Part shown: in pieces, positions 1-5,274 of the stretch
How positions within the stretch are numbered: the first letter of the stretch is position 1
How the letters are laid out: the number at the start of each line of letters is the position of its first letter
Assembly: GCA_008080615.1 (NCBI GenBank)
Contig: VIKJ01000096.1
Coordinates: 3,358 to 9,283 of the forward strand
Length of the DNA stretch: 5,926 bases
Reading direction: 5' to 3'
DNA from: Chitinophagaceae bacterium
Lineage (GTDB): Bacteria > Bacteroidota > Bacteroidia > Chitinophagales > Chitinophagaceae
Notes under the pieces: generated by a model
Seen by the model: only the letters and a program-made list of their open reading frames with translations
The model's database searches: none
What the model was told of the DNA's origin: nothing
Program-made: the position numbers and the translations under genes

Positions 1-243
1 GGCGTAGGCAATCAATTTATGGGTGTGAAGCAAACAACCGATGTTTTAGAAAGAGGTACTTGGCTATTTTCGGGTATTATTGCTTTGTTAGCATTGTTTT
101 CTACTTTCTTTTTAAAAGGGGGCTCAAATGATGTAGACAATTCTATTTTGCAGAAAGTAAACACCAATGTTACAGCTCCAGCTCCTATTCAACAAGCTCC
201 AGCTAATACAGTACCTGCAAAAGCAGATACTATAAAAAAATAA
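1..243 (+). CDS. secG: SecG, preprotein translocase subunit (5' end outside window)
   Basis: SecG is the small two-helix subunit of the SecYEG channel that exports unfolded proteins across the inner membrane. The frame is open from base 1, and the first six codons (GVGNQF) lie upstream of an internal Met at position 19, so the true start is before the window. The visible part matches the second half of SecG: a glycine-containing loop followed by MGVKQTTDVLERGTW, equivalent to the family's loop with the R/K-x-T-D-x-L-E-x-x-T-W pattern. A membrane helix follows (about residues 22-40 of the fragment), then a polar tail rich in Ala, Pro, Thr and Lys. Such an extended Ala/Pro tail is common in Bacteroidota SecG and absent from E. 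coli SecG. The gene ends in TAA and is followed at once by a strong terminator, so it is probably the last gene of its operon. Identification is confident; only the 5' part is missing. Confidence 0.9.
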   Translation, partial: GVGNQFMGVKQTTDVLERGTWLFSGIIALLALFSTFFLKGGSNDVDNSILQKVNTNVTAPAPIQQAPANTVPAKADTIKK

Positions 244-265
244 TCCCTATTTAAATGCACAATAG

Positions 266-295
266 CCCTGTCTTTTGATGAAGACAGGGTTTTTT
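266..295 (+). terminator. Rho-independent terminator after secG
   Basis: A perfect 9-bp stem (CCCTGTCTT at 266-274 pairing with AAGACAGGG at 281-289) has a 6-nt loop (TTGATG) and is followed directly by six T residues (290-295). This is a textbook intrinsic terminator, 22 bp after the secG stop. It ends only 14 bp before the mltG start codon. Confidence 0.9.
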
Positions 296-309
296 ATTTA
301 TTTTACCAA

Positions 310-1386
310 ATGAAGCGACCTTCAAAAAAAACAAACAAAAAAGGACTTAAAATAGGCCTAATCGTTTTTGTAGTACTGATGATAGCCATGGGTGCAGTTG
401 CATGGTTGTTTTTAGGTGATGCTACTTCTTTTACTGAAAAAAGTAAACAAGTAGTTATTGTAAAAGATGAAACCAATAAATCGGCCGTACTAGCAGCTTT
501 TGATAAAGCAGGCATACTTAAGTTCAATAGCTTATTGGGCCTTGCTGGCGCCCCCATTAATTTGTGGGACAATATGAAGCCAGGTAAATATGAAATAAGA
601 AAAGGGCAAAGCATTATTCAAATTGTAAGAATGCTTAAAAATGGTCGTTTTGCACAAGTGAAGCTGGTATTAAATAAAGTGAGAACCAAGGAAGAACTAG
701 CAAAACTAATCAGCAAAACATTTCCTATTGATTCATTAGATGCGCTAAAGTATATCAGCAGTAATGACTCTTTAACAAAATTCAATACAGATGCAAACAA
801 ATTGTTTACGCAACTAATTCCCAATACCTACCTATTTTATTACGACGCATCACTCAATAAAATATTTCAAAAGCTTACCACTGAAGGAAGTGGTTTTTGG
901 TTAAAAAATAATCGTATGGCCAAATGTCAGGCATTGGGAATGCAACCCGAACAAGTATATATCTTGGCTTCGATTGTAGAAGAAGAAACCAATTATGAAT
1001 CGGATAAATACAAAATTGCCAGTGTATATATTAACCGATTAAAAAAGCAAATGCCTTTACAAGCATGCCCAACCATTAAATACGCAATGAACGATTTTAC
1101 CATCACGCGTATTTATGAAAAATATTTAATCAACCCCTCTCCTTATAATACGTATAAATTTAAAGGACTACCACCAGGGCCTATTTGTACACCATCTCCC
1201 AAAACAATTGATATTGTATTGAATTCGCCAGCAACCGATTATATTTATTTTGTAGCTAAAAGCGACTTTAGTGGGTATCACCATTTCAGTAATAATTATC
1301 CAGAGCATAATAAATTTGCTATTGAATATCAAAAAGCACTAGACATTTATATGCAAAAGAAACAAACGGAAGAGCAAAAACCATAA
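310..1386 (+). CDS. mltG: MltG, endolytic peptidoglycan transglycosylase
   Basis: MltG (YceG-like family) is an inner-membrane lytic transglycosylase that cleaves nascent glycan strands and so helps set their length. The 358-residue protein has a very basic N-terminus, one membrane helix (about residues 14-35), a periplasmic LysM-like region (about 45-115, including PGKYEIRKGQS) and the catalytic YceG domain. Visible signatures are ILASIVEEETNYESD (218-232), which holds the catalytic glutamate (most likely E224), INRLKKQMPLQ (241-251), SPYNTYKFKGLPPGP (277-291) and the C-terminal YFVAKSDFSGYHHF (313-326). The canonical LQ-x-DPT motif reads LQACPT (250-255), with Cys in place of Asp. Length is normal for the family. 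The ATG at 310 gives the expected short cytoplasmic basic segment; no Shine-Dalgarno sequence is visible. The BrkB-like gene begins 4 bp after the stop, suggesting cotranscription. Confidence 0.93.
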   Translation: MKRPSKKTNKKGLKIGLIVFVVLMIAMGAVAWLFLGDATSFTEKSKQVVIVKDETNKSAVLAAFDKAGILKFNSLLGLAGAPINLWDNMKPGKYEIRKGQSIIQIVRMLKNGRFAQVKLVLNKVRTKEELAKLISKTFPIDSLDALKYISSNDSLTKFNTDANKLFTQLIPNTYLFYYDASLNKIFQKLTTEGSGFWLKNNRMAKCQALGMQPEQVYILASIVEEETNYESDKYKIASVYINRLKKQMPLQACPTIKYAMNDFTITRIYEKYLINPSPYNTYKFKGLPPGPICTPSPKTIDIVLNSPATDYIYFVAKSDFSGYHHFSNNYPEHNKFAIEYQKALDIYMQKKQTEEQKP

Positions 1387-1390
1387 GGAT

Positions 1391-2362
1391 TTGACCAAAC
1401 TAGAAAAAATAATAGTAAATCTTCCGCCTATTGCTTTTATCATACGTAAAAGCAAGGAATTGATCATTCCAGGCTTTCAAGGTATACCGTTATTTGATGT
1501 GGTATTGTTTTTTGCTCAACAGGTAAATAAAATAGGATTAAATGAAAGGGCTGCTGCTATTGCATTTAACTTAATCATGGCATTACCCGCCACATTGTTG
1601 TTTTTGTTTTCTATCATCCCCTATTTTCCTGAGTTCTTAGATTTAAAAGTGCAGATACTTACCCTTTTTAAAGACATCAGCCCTAGTTCAAATACCTATA
1701 AATTTATTGCCAATTTAATGGACGATTTAATGACCCGAAATGTGGGGATTTTCTCCTTCGGTTTCATTTTATTAATCTTTTATGCATCCAATGCAATGAT
1801 GGCATTTATTAGAACTTTCGATAAATCTATCAGAGAGAAAGAAACATTTTTTCTGCACCAACGATGGAGAGCTATTAAACTTACAGGAATACTTATTTTA
1901 TTAATCTTATCTACAACATTGGTTTTGTTAGGGCAAGAACAATTGTCTAGTATTATTCGAAAGCTTTTTCATTTAAGAAAAAGAACCATTTTGCCCTGGT
2001 TGAATGGGGTTAGATGGCTAATTATTGTTGGACTTTTCTTTTATGGCATTGCATTTATTTATCGTTATGCACCTTCGGTAAAAGAAAGATGGAAGCTTGT
2101 TTCACCAGGATCATTACTTGCCACTTTACTAACATTGGCAACAACCATTATTTTTTCTTATTGGGTAAATAACTTTGCCGCATACAACAAAGTGTATGGC
2201 TCTATCGGAACAGTGCTCATTTTAATGTTATTGATTTACATCAACGCATTAATTTTATTGATTGGCTTTGAATTAAATGTAAGCATCACGTATTTAACCA
2301 AATTAGCGAAGGAGAGAAAAGCAAAAGAACTATTAGAAAAAGAAATGGAGATAAAAAAATAA
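1391..2362 (+). CDS. YihY/BrkB-family inner-membrane protein (TTG start)
   Basis: This is a member of the YihY/BrkB family (also called virulence factor BrkB, formerly misnamed ribonuclease BN), a polytopic inner-membrane family with no settled biochemical role. In 323 residues about six hydrophobic helices are visible (roughly 56-78, 116-138, 161-182, 206-227, 236-258, 272-298). Family landmarks are ERAAAIAFNLIMALP (52-66), the segment NAMMAFIRTFDKSIREKETF (134-153), YRYAPSVKERWK (224-235), a Pro-Gly-containing loop before helix five, and YGSIGTVLILMLLIYINALI (269-288) followed by GFELN. The C-terminus is a charged Lys/Glu helix. No ATG lies in frame between the upstream stop at 1340 and residue 63, so TTG 1391 is the only reasonable start. 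The start lies 4 bp after the mltG stop, so translational coupling to mltG is likely. The AAGGA at 1385-1389 is too close to the TTG to be an ordinary ribosome binding site. Confidence 0.85.
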   Translation: MTKLEKIIVNLPPIAFIIRKSKELIIPGFQGIPLFDVVLFFAQQVNKIGLNERAAAIAFNLIMALPATLLFLFSIIPYFPEFLDLKVQILTLFKDISPSSNTYKFIANLMDDLMTRNVGIFSFGFILLIFYASNAMMAFIRTFDKSIREKETFFLHQRWRAIKLTGILILLILSTTLVLLGQEQLSSIIRKLFHLRKRTILPWLNGVRWLIIVGLFFYGIAFIYRYAPSVKERWKLVSPGSLLATLLTLATTIIFSYWVNNFAAYNKVYGSIGTVLILMLLIYINALILLIGFELNVSITYLTKLAKERKAKELLEKEMEIKK

Positions 2363-2372
2363 ACAACAATTA

Positions 2373-2999
2373 TTATTTGTAACGGTGTAAATTATTTTTT
2401 TTCATTCGCCATTTTTCCTTTTTCAAACCCCATTTTTCTATAAGTGCCGCAGCATCAGGGTGAATAATCGTTTCCCGATTATAATGACCAGCAATATTCT
2501 TTTGCCTATAAGCTTCGTAAATACTGATTGCACAAGCAACAGAGATATTTAAACTTTGAATCATCCCCACTTGAGGAATAGTAAAATTGCCATCGCATAA
2601 ATTTCTGGTGGCTTCACTTACCCCATCATGTTCATTCCCAAAAACAAGGGCAACTGGCTGAGTGAAATCAATTTCGTATAAACCAATAGAATCTGAACCC
2701 AAGTGGGTAGAATAGATGTGCTTGTATTTTTTCCTCAATGCTTCAAAACATAGGTCAATATCATTAAACTGATGCACTGTAAGCCATTTAGCGGCACTAC
2801 TGCTGCTTCTCACACCAAAATATCCATGCGGTGGAATGCGCGTATTAAGCACATAAATGTCCTGAATACCAACAGCATCACAGGTTCTCATTACAGCAGC
2901 AATATTATGAGGATCATCTACATTCTCCATCACAACAGCTAAATCGGGCTGTCTTTTTAGTAAAATTTCATTGATTTTATTGGTACGTTCTGGAGTCAT
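2373..2999 (-). CDS. trmH: TrmH, tRNA (guanosine-18-2'-O)-methyltransferase
   Basis: This SPOUT-class RNA methyltransferase transfers a methyl group from S-adenosylmethionine to the 2'-OH of G18 in the D-loop of tRNA. The 208-residue protein closely resembles E. coli TrmH from its first residues: MTPERTNKINEILLKRQPDL corresponds to the E. coli N-terminus in the same register. SPOUT motif 1 contains N32 and R38 in PHNIAAVMRTCDAVG (30-44), where R38 is the expected catalytic arginine. Motif 2 is LVFGNEHDGVSE (118-129), and motif 3 is IPQVGMIQSLNISVACAIS (141-159), which forms the trefoil-knot AdoMet site. The C-terminus is basic and shorter than in E. coli, ending near residue 208. The ATG at 2999 is preferred over an in-frame TTG 15 bp upstream because it aligns with the E. 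coli start. The gene diverges from the membrane protein at 3116 and converges with the BrkB-like gene, leaving 10 bp between stops. A broader TrmH-family specificity cannot be excluded, but G18 is the best fit. Confidence 0.9.
   Translation of the reverse strand: MTPERTNKINEILLKRQPDLAVVMENVDDPHNIAAVMRTCDAVGIQDIYVLNTRIPPHGYFGVRSSSSAAKWLTVHQFNDIDLCFEALRKKYKHIYSTHLGSDSIGLYEIDFTQPVALVFGNEHDGVSEATRNLCDGNFTIPQVGMIQSLNISVACAISIYEAYRQKNIAGHYNRETIIHPDAAALIEKWGLKKEKWRMKKNNLHRYK
2375..2402 (+). terminator. Possible weak terminator after the mltG-brkB unit
   Basis: A 7-bp stem (2375-2381 with 2386-2392, two G-U pairs, 4-nt loop ACGG) is followed by TA and eight T residues (2395-2402). It overlaps the 3' end of trmH on the other strand. 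The stem is AU-rich and weak, so this is only a candidate for ending transcription of the + strand unit. Confidence 0.3.
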
Positions 3000-3031
3000 A
3001 CTATTCAATACCAACTAGTTTGTATTTATCA

Positions 3032-3068
3032 ACTAATGGGATTTTTATGCGCAAAAATGAGGATTAGT
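3032..3068. promoter_or_regulatory. Imperfect dyad in the trmH / membrane-protein divergent region
   Basis: ACTAAT (3032-3037) pairs with ATTAGT (3063-3068), and inside it ATTTTT (3041-3046) pairs with AAAAAT (3053-3058) around the loop ATGCGC. The two stems are separated by small G-rich internal loops. The dyad lies 32 bp from the trmH start and 47 bp from the start at 3116, covering the region just upstream of the -7 match on the + strand. An operator or a structured leader is possible; the function is inferred only from position. A further 9-bp inverted repeat (3003-3011 with 3067-3075) overlaps it. Confidence 0.35.
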
Positions 3069-3083
3069 ATTGAATTTTTATTA

Positions 3084-3091
3084 TATTTTTG
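3084..3091 (+). promoter_or_regulatory. Bacteroidota-type -7 promoter element (TAttTTTG)
   Basis: TATTTTTG matches the Bacteroidota sigma-ABfr -7 consensus TAnnTTTG and lies 24 bp before the ATG at 3116, which would give a short leader of about 15-20 nt. No clear -33 TTTG/TTG is present at the usual distance upstream, so the assignment rests on the -7 element and its position. Confidence 0.45.
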
Positions 3092-3115
3092 TGTTGTACC
3101 CGTTCGTCAAACCCT

Positions 3116-3667
3116 ATGACAACAATTCAAATGAAACGTGCAGAGCACTTGCTCTGGATAGTGCCATTATTATATGGTATTGTCACCAACAACTCTGCCC
3201 ATGTAGACAGTGTGTTCATGTATTATAATGGGGTATACTTCACTTTTGGGTTTTTAATGGTAACTTTTTTCTTTCTTGTTGTACTAATAATCCCTTTCTT
3301 ACTCCACTTATATTTACGTAAACTAGGAGAACGACAATTCATTTTATCTTGGCTACATGTAGCAATATCGCTACTCTTAATTATGGCGGTACTGTTCATC
3401 TTTAGCGTAAACCTACCTATCAATACCGGTTGGAGATATCATATAGGAGAGCTTACCCAATTTAGTAAATGGGAATATTATAATAATATGGCCGTAATCA
3501 TCACACAAATATTTATTGCAATTCAAATTTTATTTAGTGTGTACAGTGTAGGAAGTATTATTCAGTTTCATATTGCAAAATTCCAAGAAAGAAAAGCAGT
3601 ATATGAATACGATAATACTGGGTATGATGAATCTACAGATGCAATGGCTCAACAAATGACCGCTTAA
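3116..3667 (+). CDS. Hypothetical membrane protein, 183 aa, about four helices
   Basis: I do not recognise this family. The protein has a short hydrophobic segment (about 12-24), then three clear membrane helices (about 41-67, 80-98, 125-151). A soluble loop rich in aromatic residues lies between helices three and four (about 100-124, with GWRYHIGELTQFSKWEYY). The C-terminal tail is polar and acidic (about 155-183), including YEYDNTGYDESTD. The ATG at 3116 is chosen over the in-frame TTG at 3089 because the latter falls inside the likely -7 promoter element; a Met at 3131 is also possible. It stands alone on its strand, diverging from trmH and converging with yhhQ, with one base between the two stop codons. 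Base composition resembles its neighbours, so nothing suggests recent transfer. Being a real gene is well supported by length, membrane topology and promoter placement; function is unknown. Confidence 0.75.
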   Translation: MTTIQMKRAEHLLWIVPLLYGIVTNNSAHVDSVFMYYNGVYFTFGFLMVTFFFLVVLIIPFLLHLYLRKLGERQFILSWLHVAISLLLIMAVLFIFSVNLPINTGWRYHIGELTQFSKWEYYNNMAVIITQIFIAIQILFSVYSVGSIIQFHIAKFQERKAVYEYDNTGYDESTDAMAQQMTA

Positions 3668-3668
3668 T

Positions 3669-4451
3669 TTATTCTAACTCTTTTCCCATTGCAGCTAATT
3701 TCATTTTAGTGGCCGTTTCTTTACCTAAATAACTTTCAATTCTTTTTTCAATTAAATAAATCAAGGGTGTAAGAATAATGGCCATGGTAAACTTGTAAGC
3801 ATAATTTACCAAGCAAATAGCCATCACCAATTGCCAGCTCCAACCATTGCCAATTTTAAAGGCAATAAACAATACAATAAAACTATCAACTAATTGAGAT
3901 ACAACAGTAGAGCCAGTTGCCCTCAACCAAATCCATTTTTCACCGGTATGTTTTTTAATTTTATGAAATACGGTTACATCAATTATTTGGCTACCTAAGA
4001 ATGCAACCAAACTTCCCAATATAATCCACATGCCCTGACCAAAAATACCTCCAAAAGCTGCTTGCATATTGGGGATACCTGCATCTTGTTTAGAGCCCAC
4101 CCAAAAATCTGCAGGTGGAATATTCATGGCAGCATAAAAAATAATGAATGCATAGGAAATTAAAATCACTGCAGTATAACTAATTCTTCTAACTGCTTTT
4201 GGACCATAATATTCGTTTACGATATCGGTAATCACAAATTCCAATGGCCACAATAATACGCCGCAGGTAAGATTAAATGATAGCCCAGATTGACCAAAAA
4301 TGGTAAAATTAGCAGGTGCAAACCCCAGTAATTTTTCCAAGGAAAAAATCTTTCCTCCAATACATTCTGCAATAAGTGCATTGGCAACAAAAAAAGCGGT
4401 AATTCCTAAAAATAACTTGGTAGACTTGTCTTTTAGAATATTGGTTATCAT
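3669..4451 (-). CDS. yhhQ: YhhQ-family queuosine precursor transporter
   Basis: YhhQ proteins (formerly DUF165) are inner-membrane importers of the queuosine precursors preQ0/preQ1, used to modify the wobble base of tRNAs with GUN anticodons. The 260-residue protein shows about six hydrophobic segments (roughly 12-32, 58-75, 92-109, 140-160, 182-200, 208-234). Family motifs are DIVNEYYGPKAVRR (75-88) and the Arg-Gln-Asp pattern R177, Q186, D189 in LRATGSTVVSQLVDS (176-190). The loop at 110-135 is longer than in E. coli YhhQ, a form I associate with Bacteroidota homologues. The ATG at 4451 is a good start and lies 5 bp after the stop of the 92-aa membrane protein, so the two genes are probably one operon with yhhQ second. 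The stop is 1 bp from the stop of the convergent gene at 3667. No preQ1 riboswitch is evident upstream. The presence of a transporter hints at salvage of queuosine precursors, but the window cannot show whether de novo genes are absent. Confidence 0.88.
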   Translation of the reverse strand: MITNILKDKSTKLFLGITAFFVANALIAECIGGKIFSLEKLLGFAPANFTIFGQSGLSFNLTCGVLLWPLEFVITDIVNEYYGPKAVRRISYTAVILISYAFIIFYAAMNIPPADFWVGSKQDAGIPNMQAAFGGIFGQGMWIILGSLVAFLGSQIIDVTVFHKIKKHTGEKWIWLRATGSTVVSQLVDSFIVLFIAFKIGNGWSWQLVMAICLVNYAYKFTMAIILTPLIYLIEKRIESYLGKETATKMKLAAMGKELE

Positions 4452-4456
4452 GCAGG

Positions 4457-4735
4457 CTATATTAAGAAAACGATTATTTGAATAATAAGTAGGGTTAAAT
4501 TAAATAAACTAAGCCAAATGGGTAGGTCTATTTGCTTTTTATTGAGTAACAGTAGCCCAACCCAAATGTTCACCGCCAAATTAATAAAAGGAGCCAGCAT
4601 CCAACCCAATAATATGATAACTGCGTTAATATCGGGCTGATGGATAAAATCATAGGTTCTTTGTATAACCAAGCAAACTATAAAAAGCAGGTTACTAATA
4701 AATGCAATTTTTGCAGTAAAACGAAGCGATTTCAT
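4457..4735 (-). CDS. Small hypothetical membrane protein, 92 aa, upstream of yhhQ
   Basis: I do not recognise this protein. It starts with a basic segment (MKSLRFTAK) and has three hydrophobic segments (about 8-25, 36-64, 72-92). The middle one is long and contains Gly, Trp and Pro (LLGWMLAPFINLAVNIWVG), and the last runs to the very end (IIQIIVFLI). The only hydrophilic parts are the loop QRTYDFIHQPD (25-35) and a short NKKQID turn (65-70). The ATG at 4735 is the only good start. Its stop lies 5 bp before the yhhQ ATG, the tight spacing expected of a two-gene operon. This raises the possibility of a link to queuosine-precursor uptake or to membrane physiology, but there is no direct evidence. 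It is a plausible real gene because of its topology and its fit between yhhQ and the divergent promoter region. Confidence 0.7.
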   Translation of the reverse strand: MKSLRFTAKIAFISNLLFIVCLVIQRTYDFIHQPDINAVIILLGWMLAPFINLAVNIWVGLLLLNKKQIDLPIWLSLFNLTLLIIQIIVFLI

Positions 4736-4749
4736 CGTTTAAAGATAAA

Positions 4750-4794
4750 AATTTAGCCCATACTTAAACGCATTCATGAATTAAGCCAATACTT
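4750..4794. repeat. Near-direct repeat (16 bp, 29-bp period) flanking a 10-bp palindrome
   Basis: AATTTAGCCCATACTT (4750-4765) and AATTAAGCCAATACTT (4779-4794) match at 14 of 16 positions, in the same orientation and 29 bp apart. The perfect palindrome ATTCATGAAT (4772-4781) sits between them, overlapping the start of the second copy. They lie in the 119-bp region between the divergent starts at 4735 (-) and 4855 (+). This is the arrangement expected of paired operator sites, but the regulator is unknown and chance cannot be excluded in AT-rich DNA. Confidence 0.4.
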
Positions 4795-4828
4795 GCCTTT
4801 TCATATACGAACAATCAGCCCTTTTCCT

Positions 4829-4836
4829 TAGGTTTG
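4829..4836 (+). promoter_or_regulatory. Bacteroidota-type -7 promoter element (TAGGTTTG) for the YfhO gene
   Basis: TAGGTTTG is an exact match to the Bacteroidota -7 consensus TAnnTTTG, 18 bp before the ATG at 4855. A transcript from here would have a leader of roughly 10-15 nt. No convincing -33 element is seen at 19-21 bp upstream. Its overlap with the in-frame TTG at 4834 argues that translation starts at 4855 and not at 4834. Confidence 0.5.
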
Positions 4837-4854
4837 CTGCATATAAAACACCAT

Positions 4855-5274
4855 ATGAATCGCATTAATTGGAAAGCCTTATTACCTCACGCTATTGCTA
4901 TTGGCTTATTTTTAGTAGTTGCACTTATTTACTGTAAACCAGCTTTAGAGGGTAAAGTGCTACAACAGCACGACGTTACCCAATGGAAGGGAATGGCACA
5001 AAACTCTTTTCAATACAAAGAAAAACATGGTCATTTCCCTTTATGGACCAATGGTATGTTTAGCGGAATGCCTGCTTATCAAATTACGGGCATTAGCAAT
5101 AACCCAATTTCAGTAGGTTATATTGGCAATTTACTCAGTTTGGGTTTACCCAAGCCTGCAGGTGTTTTTTTCTTAGCCTGCCTTTGTTTTTATTTCTTAA
5201 CACAGGTACTTAAGATTAACCCTTATGTAGGCATTGTAGGTGCATTGGCTTATGCCACAACCCAATTATATTAG
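4855..5274 (+). CDS. YfhO-family membrane protein, N-terminal part (interrupted by frameshift)
   Basis: This is the beginning of a large polytopic protein of the YfhO family (a GT-C-glycosyltransferase-like family; some Firmicutes members take part in glycosylation of lipoteichoic acid, while the role in Bacteroidota is not settled). The 139 residues contain a first helix (about 9-27), a large extracytoplasmic loop with VLQQHDVTQWKGM (35-47) and FPLWTNGMFSGMPAYQI (61-77), and two more hydrophobic segments (about 101-119 and 122-136). D40 in the first loop sits where GT-C enzymes usually carry the catalytic or metal-binding Asp; that assignment is inference. The frame then hits TAG at 5272 right after ALAYATT, while the expected continuation lies in another frame. 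YfhO proteins are normally several hundred residues long, so this is not a complete protein. The ATG at 4855 is preferred because a -7 element covers the upstream TTG. Confidence 0.75.
   Translation: MNRINWKALLPHAIAIGLFLVVALIYCKPALEGKVLQQHDVTQWKGMAQNSFQYKEKHGHFPLWTNGMFSGMPAYQITGISNNPISVGYIGNLLSLGLPKPAGVFFLACLCFYFLTQVLKINPYVGIVGALAYATTQLY

Noticed and set aside
303..614. Open frame on the - strand opposite mltG
   Set aside because: It lies wholly inside the well-supported mltG gene, shows no recognisable domain, and its reading reflects the complement of mltG codons.
618..824. Open frame of 68 codons on the - strand opposite mltG
   Set aside because: It lies inside mltG, has no recognisable features and no promoter match.
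3000..3014. Upstream TTG start for trmH at 3014
   Set aside because: The ATG at 2999 aligns residue for residue with the E. coli TrmH N-terminus, so the five extra residues are not supported.
3223..3423. Open frame on the - strand opposite the 183-aa membrane protein
   Set aside because: It lies fully inside a better-supported gene, and its Lys/Ser-rich translation is what the complement of hydrophobic codons gives.
4300..4485. Open frame on the + strand overlapping the start of yhhQ
   Set aside because: It overlaps both yhhQ and the end of the 92-aa gene on the opposite strand and has no protein signature.
4736..4833. preQ1 riboswitch upstream of the yhhQ operon
   Set aside because: I looked for the compact pseudoknot pattern (C-rich stem, A-rich tail) on the - strand and saw nothing like it; repeats there look more like DNA sites.
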